Of a stretch of 64,000 nucleotides of DNA, positions 14,874-23,161 are shown in pieces; position 1 is the stretch's first letter, and every line of letters starts with the position of its first letter. The stretch lies in contig JAABRL010000010.1 of the NCBI GenBank assembly GCA_011390935.1, positions 23,031-87,030 on the forward strand, given 5' to 3'. The notes beneath the pieces were generated by a model. That model was given only the letters and a program-made list of their open reading frames with translations, made no database searches and had not been told where the DNA came from. Both the position numbers and the translations under genes were made by a program. This DNA is from Gemmatimonas sp. (GTDB taxonomy: Bacteria > Gemmatimonadota > Gemmatimonadetes > Gemmatimonadales > Gemmatimonadaceae).

Positions 14874-15767
14874 TCAGGCACCAAGGCGAGAGGTGGAGGC
14901 CGCGGGCACCATGCGAAGCACGGTGTCGTGGGCGGCGACGGCGACCGGAGAGCCGGTCACGGCGTCGAGAAACGGCATGCCGGCGCGCAGCGCGGCATCG
15001 AGTGCGGAGTCATTCGGCAGCGCGCCAGCGAAGGCGATCGCGCGTCCGAGAAACTGCTCGGCGCCGTGCGCGATGGTGTCGGCCACGCGCGAGGCGGTGG
15101 CATCGTCGAGACGGTTGGCGAGCAGGTCGATCGCCAGCAGCGGATGACGCACATGCACCGCCTTGAGCAGTGCATACGAGGACGCGAGGGCGACCGGGTC
15201 CTGACCACCGGTCACCACCACGAGACGTACCGAACTGCGCGCGCCATCGAGCGCCGCCAGCACGGTGTCGAGCCGGGCACCCGCATCGATGACCACGAGC
15301 GCGAATGACGCGGCGAGCGTGTGCAACCGAGCAAAGCAGGCGCGACGCTCGGCGGTGGAGAGCAGCGGATCGGGCGCACCGGCGTCGGTGCGTCCTCCCG
15401 CCACAAGGGAAAGCGTGGGAGCGATGGTGATCGCGAGATGATCGGCGGTCGCGGCTGCACCGCGCAGCATCGGCCAGCGCATCAGCGGCGTGACGCCGAG
15501 CAGCAGCGCCTGCGGTCCCACCAGTTCGTCACCATCGATGAGCAGCGTGCGATGTCCGTCACCGGCCGCGGCGAGGGCGAGCAGCGCGGCGGCGAGCGAC
15601 GTGCCGCTGCCACCACGTCCACTCGCGCACACCAGCACGACGGGCCCGTTCGCGTCGGTCGTCCGCGCGCGCGTGCGTGCGCCCACCACATCGCGCATCG
15701 CATCGAGCTGCGATGTGGCAATGGTTGGACGCGAATCGCGCGCCGCATAGGTGAGCATGGCCGACAT
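14874..15767 (-). CDS. flhG: FlhG/FleN-like MinD-family protein with degenerate P-loop
   Basis: 297 residues in the MinD/ParA fold: P-loop region at about 49-58, the DGDE box, then FALVVIDAG (Walker B-like) and VRLVVVTGGQDPVALASSYA. FlhG normally limits flagellar number by acting on FlhF. The expected SGKGGVGKT reads SGRGGSGTS: both the signature Lys and the P-loop Lys are replaced, so ATP hydrolysis is doubtful. The gene order flhF-flhG-fliA supports the identity. Its stop lies 35 nt before the fliA ATG, and its start overlaps the end of flhF by 1 nt. Confidence 0.85.
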   Translation of the reverse strand: MSAMLTYAARDSRPTIATSQLDAMRDVVGARTRARTTDANGPVVLVCASGRGGSGTSLAAALLALAAAGDGHRTLLIDGDELVGPQALLLGVTPLMRWPMLRGAAATADHLAITIAPTLSLVAGGRTDAGAPDPLLSTAERRACFARLHTLAASFALVVIDAGARLDTVLAALDGARSSVRLVVVTGGQDPVALASSYALLKAVHVRHPLLAIDLLANRLDDATASRVADTIAHGAEQFLGRAIAFAGALPNDSALDAALRAGMPFLDAVTGSPVAVAAHDTVLRMVPAASTSRLGA

Positions 15768-16609
15768 CAGGCGGCGACCCAGCTGTCGTCGGCGTCAATG
15801 CCGAGTCCGAGTGCACGCAGCAGCCGCGGCACCGATGGTGCGAGGTGCGCGGGCACGTCCTGGCCGTCAGTGATCCAGCGCGTGGGCAACGCCATGGACA
15901 ACGCGAGGTCGCTCACGCCACGTTCGGCGGGGACTTCGTCGAGCTTGGTGAGCACGAGATGCGTCGCGCCGCGATGCGTCGGCGACGTGCGATACGCACG
16001 CTCGGCGGCGAGCGCAATGTCGGCGCGGATCGTGGCGGGCAGCACGAGATGCACTTCGTCGGGCGCGATCGCGTCGAGCAGTGAACGCCACCGATCGGAC
16101 ACGTCGGCGGCCGCGGGTGAACGGCCCGGCGTGTCGATGATCACCACATCGCAGTCGCGCAGGCGCGTGAGTGCTTCGGGGATTTCGCGCGCGTCGTACA
16201 GCACCTCGAAGGGCACGTCGGCGAGCTCGGCGTACGTGGCGAGCTGTTCCATTCCACCGACGCGATACGTATCGATGGTGAGCAGGCCGGTGCGTCCGAT
16301 GCCGAAGGTGCCGGGGCGCACCGCAAGCTTCGCCGCGGTGGTTGTCTTGCCGGCGCCGGTGGGGCCAACGAGTGCGATGAGGTACGGGCGTCCGTTGTCG
16401 CGGCGCAGCGGCGTAGGCAGCGCATCGGCCGTGAGTCGAGCGCGTGCGTGCTCGAGCGTGGCCGCGGGTGCGGCGAGCACTTCGACAATCGGTACACCGT
16501 CGTCGCGCAGGGCCCGCGTGTGCAGGATCATGACGTCGTCGCCCAGCGCGCGGCGCGCACGCTGCGACACCTGGCTGAAGTCGGCGCCGCGGAAGCACTC
16601 AAGCTGCAT
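15767..16609 (-). CDS. flhF: SRP-type GTPase FlhF
   Basis: 280 residues from the ATG at 16609, which overlaps the flhA stop by 11 nt; the longer tracked frame is flhA read out of frame. The G domain is intact: P-loop GPTGAGKTTTAAKLA, LTIDTYRVGGMEQLATYAEL, DTPGR in place of the more usual DTAGR, and TKLDE. FlhF is the SRP-family GTPase that sets the site and number of flagella. The N-terminal region before the P-loop is only about 105 residues, shorter than in many proteobacterial FlhF proteins. Confidence 0.92.
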   Translation of the reverse strand: MQLECFRGADFSQVSQRARRALGDDVMILHTRALRDDGVPIVEVLAAPAATLEHARARLTADALPTPLRRDNGRPYLIALVGPTGAGKTTTAAKLAVRPGTFGIGRTGLLTIDTYRVGGMEQLATYAELADVPFEVLYDAREIPEALTRLRDCDVVIIDTPGRSPAAADVSDRWRSLLDAIAPDEVHLVLPATIRADIALAAERAYRTSPTHRGATHLVLTKLDEVPAERGVSDLALSMALPTRWITDGQDVPAHLAPSVPRLLRALGLGIDADDSWVAA

Positions 16610-18689
16610 GTGACATTTCCCAGGTAGCGACACTGGTGAGCGTGATGGACGCCGGCAGTTCGCCGAGCGAGATGATCGGAAGCGCCGGGAGGACCGGTTC
16701 GATGAGGCGACGCACGCCCACGCGCAGCGATGGCGGCGTGATGAGCGGCAGCGGCCGGCCGTCCACGGTGTGCGTGGTGGCGAGCTGATTGAGGTCGCGC
16801 AGCAGAGCGGCGAGCGTATCGGGCGTGAGTAGCGGCGTGCCCTGCTGCGCCATGCGCGGCGAGAACAGTCCGGTGAGCGCCGCTTCGAGCCGTGCGCCCA
16901 TGGTGACACCGCGCACCGTGCCGGTCGCATCGGCGAAGAGCCGGGCGATGACGTTGGTGAGCGCGCGACGCACGCCTTCCGTGAGCACTTCGGGGTCCTT
17001 GGTGCTCTCGGCGCCATCGCCGAGCGCTTCGAGAATCGTGACCAGGTCGCGAATGGGCACCCGCTCGCGCAGCAGTCGCTGCAGGACACGATGCAGGGTG
17101 CTGAGCGACACCTTGTTCGGAATGATTTCTTCCACGAGCGCGGGGTGCGACTTCTTGAGCGTTTCGATCATGCCCTGCACTTCCTGACGGCCGAGCAGTT
17201 CGGCCGCATTGCCCTTGAGCGTTTCCATGAGGTGCGTGGCCACCACGGTCGTGGGTTCCACCACCACGTAGCCGAGCGCTTCCGCTTCGGTGCGGCGTGG
17301 TGCCGCGATCCACTTGGCCGGCATGCCGAACGACGGGTCGACCGTGTCCATGCCGTCGATGTCGGCGACCACGCCGCCGGTGTCGAGCGCCATGAGAAAA
17401 CGCGGCAGCACTTCACCGCGCGCGACTTCGGAGCCGCGCAGCTTGATGAGGTATTCGTTGGCCGGCAGACGAATGTCGTCGCGAATGCGAATGGGCGGCA
17501 CGAGAATGCCGAGCTCGAGTGCGGCCTGCTTGCGCAGCAGCGAGATGCGTTCGAGCAGGTCACCGCCCTGCGATTCGTCCACGAGCGGAATGAGCGCGTA
17601 GCCCACTTCGAGTTCGATCGGATCGATCTGCAGCAGATCGCGCATGGGATCGGCTTCCTGCGGCTCCTCGGGCTCGGGCGCGGGTTCGATCAGCGCGAGT
17701 TCGTTGCGACGGTCTTCCTGCTTGCCGCTGGAGCGTGCGAGCAGCGCGGTGCCACCGGCGAGCGCGAGGAACGGGAGCAGCGGCAGCCCTGGCACGAGCG
17801 CAAACGATCCGAGCAGGCCGGCGGTGATCCACAGCGCGCGCGGGTGGGCGCCCAGCTGATTGCCGATGACCACACCAATGCGGTCGGTGCCCGTGGACGC
17901 CGTGACCATGATGCCGGCGGCGGTCGAGATGATCAGCCCCGGAATCTGCGAGACGAGGCCGTCACCGACGGTGAGAATCGTGTAGGTGGAAGCGGCGTTG
18001 GCGAAGTCCATGCCACGCTGCACCACACCAATGAAGATGCCGCCGAGGATATTGATGACGACCACGAGAATGCCGAGGATCGCGTCGCCCTTCACGTACT
18101 TGGACGCACCGTCCATGGCACCGTAGAAGTCGGCCGTGCGCGAAATGTCATCGCGACGCTTGCGTGCTTCCTTTTCGTCGATGAGGCCGGCCGAGAGATC
18201 GGCATCGATGGCCATCTGCTTGCCGGGCATCGCATCGAGGGTGAAGCGCGCCGCGACTTCGGCAATGCGGCCGGCACCCTTCGTGATGACGATGAAGTTG
18301 ATGCCGACGAGAATGAGGAAGATGACCACGCCCACGGCATAGTTGCCGCCGATGACGAACGCACCGAACGCTTCGATCACCTGACCCGCTTCACCGCGCG
18401 AGAGAATGAGGCGCGTGCTCGAGACGTTGAGGCCGATGCGGAAGAGCGTGAGCAGCAGGATCAGCGACGGAAACGAGCTGAAGTCGAGCGGATTGGTGTT
18501 GTAGAGCGAGACGAGCAGCACGGTGAGCGAGAGCCCGATGCTGGCCGCGAGACACAGATCGAGCAGCAGCGGCGGCAGCGGCAGCACGATGAGCGCGATG
18601 ACGAACACCACGGCGAGTGCGAGCGCGACTTCTGCACGCTTGCGGCCGGCCAGGCCATCGAGAGGGATCGGGAGAGCAGCGCTGGTCAT
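16599..18689 (-). CDS. flhA: Flagellar export gate protein FlhA
   Basis: 696 residues: about eight transmembrane helices in the first 310 residues with the FHIPEP-family segments (IGLNVSSTRLILSRGEAGQV, then TKGAGRIAEVAARFTLDAMP), a linker, and the large cytoplasmic domain that binds chaperone-substrate complexes (VGYALIPLVDESQGGDL onward). FlhA couples the proton motive force to export. It starts 5 nt after flhB and overlaps flhF by 11 nt. The length is typical. Confidence 0.97.
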   Translation of the reverse strand: MTSAALPIPLDGLAGRKRAEVALALAVVFVIALIVLPLPPLLLDLCLAASIGLSLTVLLVSLYNTNPLDFSSFPSLILLLTLFRIGLNVSSTRLILSRGEAGQVIEAFGAFVIGGNYAVGVVIFLILVGINFIVITKGAGRIAEVAARFTLDAMPGKQMAIDADLSAGLIDEKEARKRRDDISRTADFYGAMDGASKYVKGDAILGILVVVINILGGIFIGVVQRGMDFANAASTYTILTVGDGLVSQIPGLIISTAAGIMVTASTGTDRIGVVIGNQLGAHPRALWITAGLLGSFALVPGLPLLPFLALAGGTALLARSSGKQEDRRNELALIEPAPEPEEPQEADPMRDLLQIDPIELEVGYALIPLVDESQGGDLLERISLLRKQAALELGILVPPIRIRDDIRLPANEYLIKLRGSEVARGEVLPRFLMALDTGGVVADIDGMDTVDPSFGMPAKWIAAPRRTEAEALGYVVVEPTTVVATHLMETLKGNAAELLGRQEVQGMIETLKKSHPALVEEIIPNKVSLSTLHRVLQRLLRERVPIRDLVTILEALGDGAESTKDPEVLTEGVRRALTNVIARLFADATGTVRGVTMGARLEAALTGLFSPRMAQQGTPLLTPDTLAALLRDLNQLATTHTVDGRPLPLITPPSLRVGVRRLIEPVLPALPIISLGELPASITLTSVATWEMSHAA

Positions 18690-18694
18690 GGGAA

Positions 18695-19807
18695 TCAGGC
18701 AGCGACGGTGTCGAGCTCAGCCGTACCGCGCCACGCCTTGCCGTAGCGCTGCCGCTGACGGAGTACGAAGGCGAGCACTTCTGCGACGGCGAGATAGAAA
18801 TCGACCGGGATCATCGAGCCGATGCGCGCGGTCTTCACGAGCGCACGGGCGAGCGGCTTGTTCTCGATCACGGGCACACCGGCCGCGAACGCGATCGCCT
18901 TGATCTTCTCGGCGACCTTGCGCTGGCCAATGGCGAGCACGAACGGCGCCGGTGCCAGATCAGGGTCGTATTTGAGGGCGATGGCGATGTGTGTCGGGTT
19001 GACGATCACGACATCGGCCGACGGCACGTCCTTGAACATCTGCTTGCGAATGCGTTCGCGTGCGATCGCGCGCCGACGCGCCTTGATGTTGCCATCACCT
19101 TCGGCGTTCTTGTATTCGTCTCGCACTTCCTGCTTCGACATCTTGAGATCTTCGAGTCGCTGCCAGCGCTGGTAGCCGTAATCGGCGAGCGCGATCACGA
19201 GGAAGAGCATGCCGGCGTTGCGCAGCAGCGACATCGTGTAGCGTCCCACGGTGGCCATGAGCGCGGTGGGCTCGAGCAGCGGGAGCACTTCGAGATCGGG
19301 CATGGCGCGACGCATGGTGATGTACACGACCAGTGCGATCACCCCCATCTTGCCGAGCGACTTGGCCAGCTCCACGATCGAGCGGGTGGAGAAGATCTTC
19401 TGCACACCGCTGATCGGATTCATGCGCGAGAACTTCGGCGCAAGCGGCTTGGCGGTGATGATGGGACCCACCTGCGCGAGATTCACGCCAACACCAATGG
19501 CCACGCTGGCGGCGAGCACGCCGCTCAGGGCGGCGAGCGTCTTCCAGCCGATGCCCTGCAGCAGCCCCACCGCCGCGGTGCCGACGCGCGACGGATCGCC
19601 CGCGTACATGAGACTCTGTCCCATGGTGTCGAGCAGAAAGCGCCAGAGCGGCGGGCCGGCGGTCGTGAGCGTGATGGTGGTGGCGAGCAGGAATGCGGCC
19701 GTCATGAGCTCCGGGCTCTTCGCGATCTGGCCTTCTTCGCGGGCATCCTGGAGCTTCTTGTCGGTCGCGTTCTCGGTTTTTTCGCCGCCCGGTCCTTCCT
19801 TCGCCAT
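18695..19807 (-). CDS. flhB: Flagellar export switch protein FlhB
   Basis: 370 residues from the ATG at 19807 (MAKEGPGGEKTENATDKKLQ): four transmembrane helices and a cytoplasmic domain with the self-cleavage NPTH motif (VIVNPTHIAIALKYD). FlhB switches export from rod/hook to filament substrates on a signal from FliK, so the unusual FliK here makes this interface interesting. The tracked N-terminal extension is fliR in another frame. The start lies 1 nt past the fliR stop. Confidence 0.96.
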   Translation of the reverse strand: MAKEGPGGEKTENATDKKLQDAREEGQIAKSPELMTAAFLLATTITLTTAGPPLWRFLLDTMGQSLMYAGDPSRVGTAAVGLLQGIGWKTLAALSGVLAASVAIGVGVNLAQVGPIITAKPLAPKFSRMNPISGVQKIFSTRSIVELAKSLGKMGVIALVVYITMRRAMPDLEVLPLLEPTALMATVGRYTMSLLRNAGMLFLVIALADYGYQRWQRLEDLKMSKQEVRDEYKNAEGDGNIKARRRAIARERIRKQMFKDVPSADVVIVNPTHIAIALKYDPDLAPAPFVLAIGQRKVAEKIKAIAFAAGVPVIENKPLARALVKTARIGSMIPVDFYLAVAEVLAFVLRQRQRYGKAWRGTAELDTVAA

Positions 19808-19808
19808 G

Positions 19809-20594
19809 TCAGCGACCTCCCGGCAGCGCGAGCGCGCCCATGGTGCGCTCGAGCGAGAGCGCGAAGCTGGCGGGCCACTCGTTGATCGCACCGGCGACCA
19901 CGGCGAGCGTGAGGGCAAAGACGAAGAGCCCGATCCCGATCTGCAGCGGGAAGGCGACGCTGAAGATGTTCAACTGCGGCGCGGCTCGGCTGAGCACGCC
20001 GAGTGAGACGTTGGTGAGCATGATCGCGCCCAGTACCGGGGCGGCGAAGCGCAGGGCAGCGCTGAAGATCGTGCCGGCGGTGTCGGCGAGCACGCGGGCG
20101 CCGTCGTCCATGGCGATCGCGCCGCCGAGGGGGAGCACGCGGAAGGTGTCCGCGAGCGCCTCGAGCATGAGCAGGTGTCCGCCGGCGGTGAGGATCAGCG
20201 TCAGCGTGAACAGCTGCATGAACTGGCCGAGCACCATCGTCTGGCCACCCGTGGTGGGGTTGACGATGGCCGCGCCGGAGAGGCCGATGGAGATGGAGAG
20301 CACGTCACCGGCGGCTTCCGCGCCGGCCACGATGATCGCGCCGGCGAAACCGATGGCAAAGCCGATGAGCGTTTCGCCAAGGAAGGTGGCCGGGGTGATC
20401 GCCACGCCGCCGGCCGGCGCGCTCGCGAGTGCGGTTGGGAGGAGGAGCACCGCAAACATCACGAGACACGCCGTCCGGAGACGCATGGGGACGGTCTTGG
20501 CCGACCACATGGGAGCGACCATGAGCAGTCCACCGACGCGCAAGGCGACGAGCACGAGCGCTGAGGCCACGCCGGGGGCGAAGAGATCCGGCAC
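19809..20594 (-). CDS. fliR: Flagellar export protein FliR
   Basis: 261 hydrophobic residues with about six transmembrane helices and FliR landmarks (LRVGGLLMVAPMWSAKTVPM, the PATFLGETLIGFAIGFAGAI region, and AINEWPASFALSLERTMGAL near the end). FliR forms the export gate core with FliP and FliQ. I use the GTG at 20594, 5 nt after fliQ; the tracked 147-codon extension is fliQ out of frame. The size matches the usual 255-265 residues. Confidence 0.94.
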   Translation of the reverse strand: MPDLFAPGVASALVLVALRVGGLLMVAPMWSAKTVPMRLRTACLVMFAVLLLPTALASAPAGGVAITPATFLGETLIGFAIGFAGAIIVAGAEAAGDVLSISIGLSGAAIVNPTTGGQTMVLGQFMQLFTLTLILTAGGHLLMLEALADTFRVLPLGGAIAMDDGARVLADTAGTIFSAALRFAAPVLGAIMLTNVSLGVLSRAAPQLNIFSVAFPLQIGIGLFVFALTLAVVAGAINEWPASFALSLERTMGALALPGGR

Positions 20595-20599
20595 CCGAG

Positions 20600-20869
20600 T
20601 TACCCGACCATGCCAGGGATGCCCTGGATGAGGGACGTCGTGTACTTGATGAGGATCTGCAGCAGCCAGGGGAGGCCGATGATGAAGGCCCCGCCGACCA
20701 TGATCAGCTTCGGCACGAAGGTGAGCGTCTGCTCCTGGATCTGCGTCACCGACTGGATCACGCTCACCAGCAGTCCGACGCCCAGCGCGATGATGAGCAT
20801 CGGCATGGCAATCATGAGCGCGGTGAGGATCGCTTCGCGTGAGAGGTCGATGACGAACTGATGAGACAT
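20600..20869 (-). CDS. fliQ: Flagellar export protein FliQ
   Basis: 89 residues with two transmembrane helices and the FliQ pattern (SREAILTALMIAMPMLIIAL, SVTQIQEQTLTFVPKLI). FliQ is part of the FliPQR export gate. It is the first gene of block 3: upstream are a shared core promoter element and dyad sites, and a terminator closing the fliOP block. The usual fliPQR run is therefore split into two transcription units here. Confidence 0.96.
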   Translation of the reverse strand: MSHQFVIDLSREAILTALMIAMPMLIIALGVGLLVSVIQSVTQIQEQTLTFVPKLIMVGGAFIIGLPWLLQILIKYTTSLIQGIPGMVG

Positions 20870-20959
20870 GAGATCGTGGGCGCCGAAGTGAACGAGCTGT
20901 GACTGGTGATACAGAAAGCAGGAGTCGTACCAGCGCGATATCCGGGTTTCGGATTAGGG

Positions 20960-20980
20960 AAAGTGTTGTGTTTGATAGAG
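20960..20980 (-). promoter_or_regulatory. Putative core promoter of fliQ operon (shared element)
   Basis: The coding strand reads CTCTATCAAACACAACACTTT about 90 nt before fliQ, matching the elements before flgB and flgF after a 1-2 nt adjustment. TATCAA can be a -10. No consensus -35 is seen. The 307-nt gap (20870-21176) contains nothing else coding that I can support. Confidence 0.45.
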
Positions 20981-21029
20981 TTAGATGTGTCGGTTCGTGC
21001 ATGCCCCTTGCCGGCACAGCGCGTAGAAG

Positions 21030-21093
21030 AGGCATGATTTGCCGCCTTGCACCCCACGCATTGCCGATCGAGCTATGGCGGAAGGATTTGCCG
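21030..21093. promoter_or_regulatory. CGGCA-N5-TGCCG dyad cluster upstream of fliQ
   Basis: AGGCA-TGATT-TGCCG (21030-21044) and CGGAA-GGATT-TGCCG (21079-21093), each one mismatch from the full dyad, with a weak CCCCA-CGCAT-TGCCG between them (21052-21066). They stand 50-130 nt upstream of the inferred core promoter, as at the other three flagellar blocks. Confidence 0.55.
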
Positions 21094-21117
21094 AGTGGTG
21101 GCTGGCAGGGTGCGAAA

Positions 21118-21155
21118 CGCCAACGGGCGCCCCCGTGTGAGGGCGCCCGTTGGCG
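21118..21155 (-). terminator. Terminator of fliL-fliM-fliN-fliOP operon
   Basis: A perfect 15-bp inverted repeat CGCCAACGGGCGCCC / GGGCGCCCGTTGGCG with an 8-nt loop, starting 22 nt after the fliOP stop. On the minus strand the stem is followed by TTTCG, a short T-run. The stem is GC-rich, and it separates block 2 from the promoter region of block 3. Confidence 0.75.
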
Positions 21156-21176
21156 TGTCGGCGGTTGACGTCCGCG

Positions 21177-22628
21177 CTAGCGGAAGCTTTGCACCAGACT
21201 CTGGATCGTGAGACTCCAGCCGTCGACGAGCACGAAGAGCAGCAGCTTGAAGGGGAGCGAGATCATCGCCGGCGGCAGCATGAACATGCCCATGGCCATG
21301 AGGACCGAGGCCACCACCGCGTCGATCACGATGAAGGGCAGGTAGATGGCGAAGCCGATCTGGAAGGCCGTGCGGAGTTCGCTGGCCACGAACGCCGCCA
21401 TGAGCACGTGCAAGGGCACGTCGTCGGGGGTGTCGGGCTGCTCCATGCGGCTGAGCTCCACGAAGGTGCGCAGGTCCTTTTCATTGGTCTGCCGCAGCAT
21501 GAAGGCGCGGAACGGCTGCACGCCCACCTTGAGCATTTCGGTCTGCTGGATCTCGCCGGCGAGCCAGGGCGCGATTGCGGTGCGGTTGGCCTCGGTGATG
21601 GTGGGGGCCATCACGAAGCCGGTGAGCAGGAGGGCGAGGCCGGCGACCAGGTGGGCCGGTGGCGCGCTCTGCGTCCCCATGGCCTGCTTGAGGAAGTGCA
21701 GCACGATGAGAATCCGGGTGAACCCGGTCATCATGAGCAGCAGCGTCGGGATGAGCGTCATCAGGCCCATCATCAACACGACACCAACCGTACCGTTCAA
21801 GCGCAGTTCGTCATTTTCACCGTTTCCAACGCGCAGGTCGAGCTGCGGGACCAGCCCGGAGAGCGCTTCACTCGCGCTCACGGGGGCCGGTTGTGCCGGA
21901 TCGACCGTGGCTACGCCGGGAGCGGCGGCGGCACGTCCCGTGGCCGGCGCGGTCGGCTGCGGCGCGGTCACGGTGGGCGCGGTGATAACAGGCGCGGTCG
22001 GCTCGATCGGGGCGGTTGGCGCGGTCGTCACGGGCGCCACGGCCGGCTGCGCCACAACGGTGGCCGCCGGTGCAAACGCGCCCACCAGGAGGAACGCGGC
22101 GATCCCCAGCAGTCGCGTGGACGGCGCCAGCGTCATGGAGAGCACGGCGCGCAGGTCGTGCGCCCTCGGCTCGCTGACCTGCAGCGCCGTAGCGAGTGTC
22201 TGATCGAACGGCGTGATGCTCGCGCTGGCGGACATCGCGGGACGGGGGGCGGGCGCTCCGCCGAAGAGACGGTGCCAGCCAGGAAGCGCGCTCACACCGG
22301 CGAAGGACTGGCTCGCGGCCGAACTCGAGGCGAGCGGCAGGGCAATCTCGCTCCCCGCCAGCACGCGCTGCCGATCGGCTTCGTCCACTTCGAAGAGCGG
22401 GTGCACCCCGCCTTCGCCCATGGACACCACCATCACCTTCTCGCCAATGCGCACCACGGCCAACCCGGACTTCGGGCCGAGCGGCAGGCGCTGCACCACC
22501 TCCACGGGGAGGCGACTGCGCGCGCCCAACGAGCCGGCGCCGACGCGCTTCATGGCCCACACGGCGATTGCGATCAGCCCAAGAACAAAGGCCAGCGCCG
22601 CGAGAATGCCGAGGAAGGCAGGAAACAT
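21177..22628 (-). CDS. fliP: FliO-FliP in one open reading frame
   Basis: 483 residues. Residues 1-26 form a transmembrane helix and 40-100 a FliO-type domain (PVEVVQRLPLGPKSGLAVVR). A second hydrophobic segment at about 170-190 (LLGIAAFLLVGAFAPAATVV) looks like the cleavable signal of FliP, followed by a Pro/Thr/Ala-rich stretch and then complete FliP (about 255-483; GFTRILIVLHFLKQAMGTQS to the end). There is no stop between the parts. An internal ATG just before the second hydrophobic segment (MTLAPSTRLLG) could also give separate FliP. FliP is the export gate core and FliO its assembly factor. FliO/FliP fusions are known in some bacteria. Confidence 0.9.
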   Translation of the reverse strand: MFPAFLGILAALAFVLGLIAIAVWAMKRVGAGSLGARSRLPVEVVQRLPLGPKSGLAVVRIGEKVMVVSMGEGGVHPLFEVDEADRQRVLAGSEIALPLASSSAASQSFAGVSALPGWHRLFGGAPAPRPAMSASASITPFDQTLATALQVSEPRAHDLRAVLSMTLAPSTRLLGIAAFLLVGAFAPAATVVAQPAVAPVTTAPTAPIEPTAPVITAPTVTAPQPTAPATGRAAAAPGVATVDPAQPAPVSASEALSGLVPQLDLRVGNGENDELRLNGTVGVVLMMGLMTLIPTLLLMMTGFTRILIVLHFLKQAMGTQSAPPAHLVAGLALLLTGFVMAPTITEANRTAIAPWLAGEIQQTEMLKVGVQPFRAFMLRQTNEKDLRTFVELSRMEQPDTPDDVPLHVLMAAFVASELRTAFQIGFAIYLPFIVIDAVVASVLMAMGMFMLPPAMISLPFKLLLFVLVDGWSLTIQSLVQSFR

Positions 22629-22660
22629 GAGGTCGTGTGCTCAGGCGCGAGGGCGGAACA

Positions 22661-23095
22661 TCAGGCGGCGGCGTCCTGCTTGGTCGGCGCGCCACGCGCC
22701 AGAATGCGCGTGATACGCACACCGAAGTGCTCGCCGAGCACCACCACTTCGCCCTCGGCGAATCGACGGTCGCCGACGAAAATGTCGATCGGTTCACCGG
22801 CCAGTCGCTCGAGCTGGATCACCGAACCGCGACCGAGGCGCAGGATTTCCTGTACGGACATCGTGGTGCGTCCGAGCTCGATCGAAATCGGCAGCGTGAG
22901 ACTGAAGAGCATCGCCAGCGGCACTTCGGAGTTACCGGCGGCGGCCCGTTCGAACTCGGCCAGCTGCGGCGCCGACGGAGCGCTGGGCTCGCGCGACGTT
23001 TCGGGGATCGCGTCCTGTGTCGCGGTGATCGGCTGTCCAGCGGCTTTCGCGGCCTGAACGCTCGCGACCAGCGCATCGATTTCTGCGGGATTCAT
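22661..23095 (-). CDS. fliN: Flagellar motor switch protein FliN
   Basis: 144 residues: a variable Ala/Pro-rich N-terminus and a C-terminal SpoA domain (about 65-135) with LTLPISIELGRTTMSVQEIL and GEPIDIFVGDRRFAEGEVVV. FliN forms the base of the C ring with FliM and FliG. It lies 66 nt after fliM and 32 nt before fliOP in the classical fliLMNOP order. Confidence 0.96.
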   Translation of the reverse strand: MNPAEIDALVASVQAAKAAGQPITATQDAIPETSREPSAPSAPQLAEFERAAAGNSEVPLAMLFSLTLPISIELGRTTMSVQEILRLGRGSVIQLERLAGEPIDIFVGDRRFAEGEVVVLGEHFGVRITRILARGAPTKQDAAA

Positions 23096-23161
23096 CGGGG
23101 AAAGACCGGGAGAGTCGAAACGTGAGTGAATGAGGAGCGCTGCACGGGGCGGCGGCGGGCG

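Noticed and set aside
17091-18746. Plus-strand ORF of 551 residues antisense to flhA
   Set aside because: His/Arg/Glu-rich composition typical of high-GC shadow frames, and fully covered by an unmistakable flhA.
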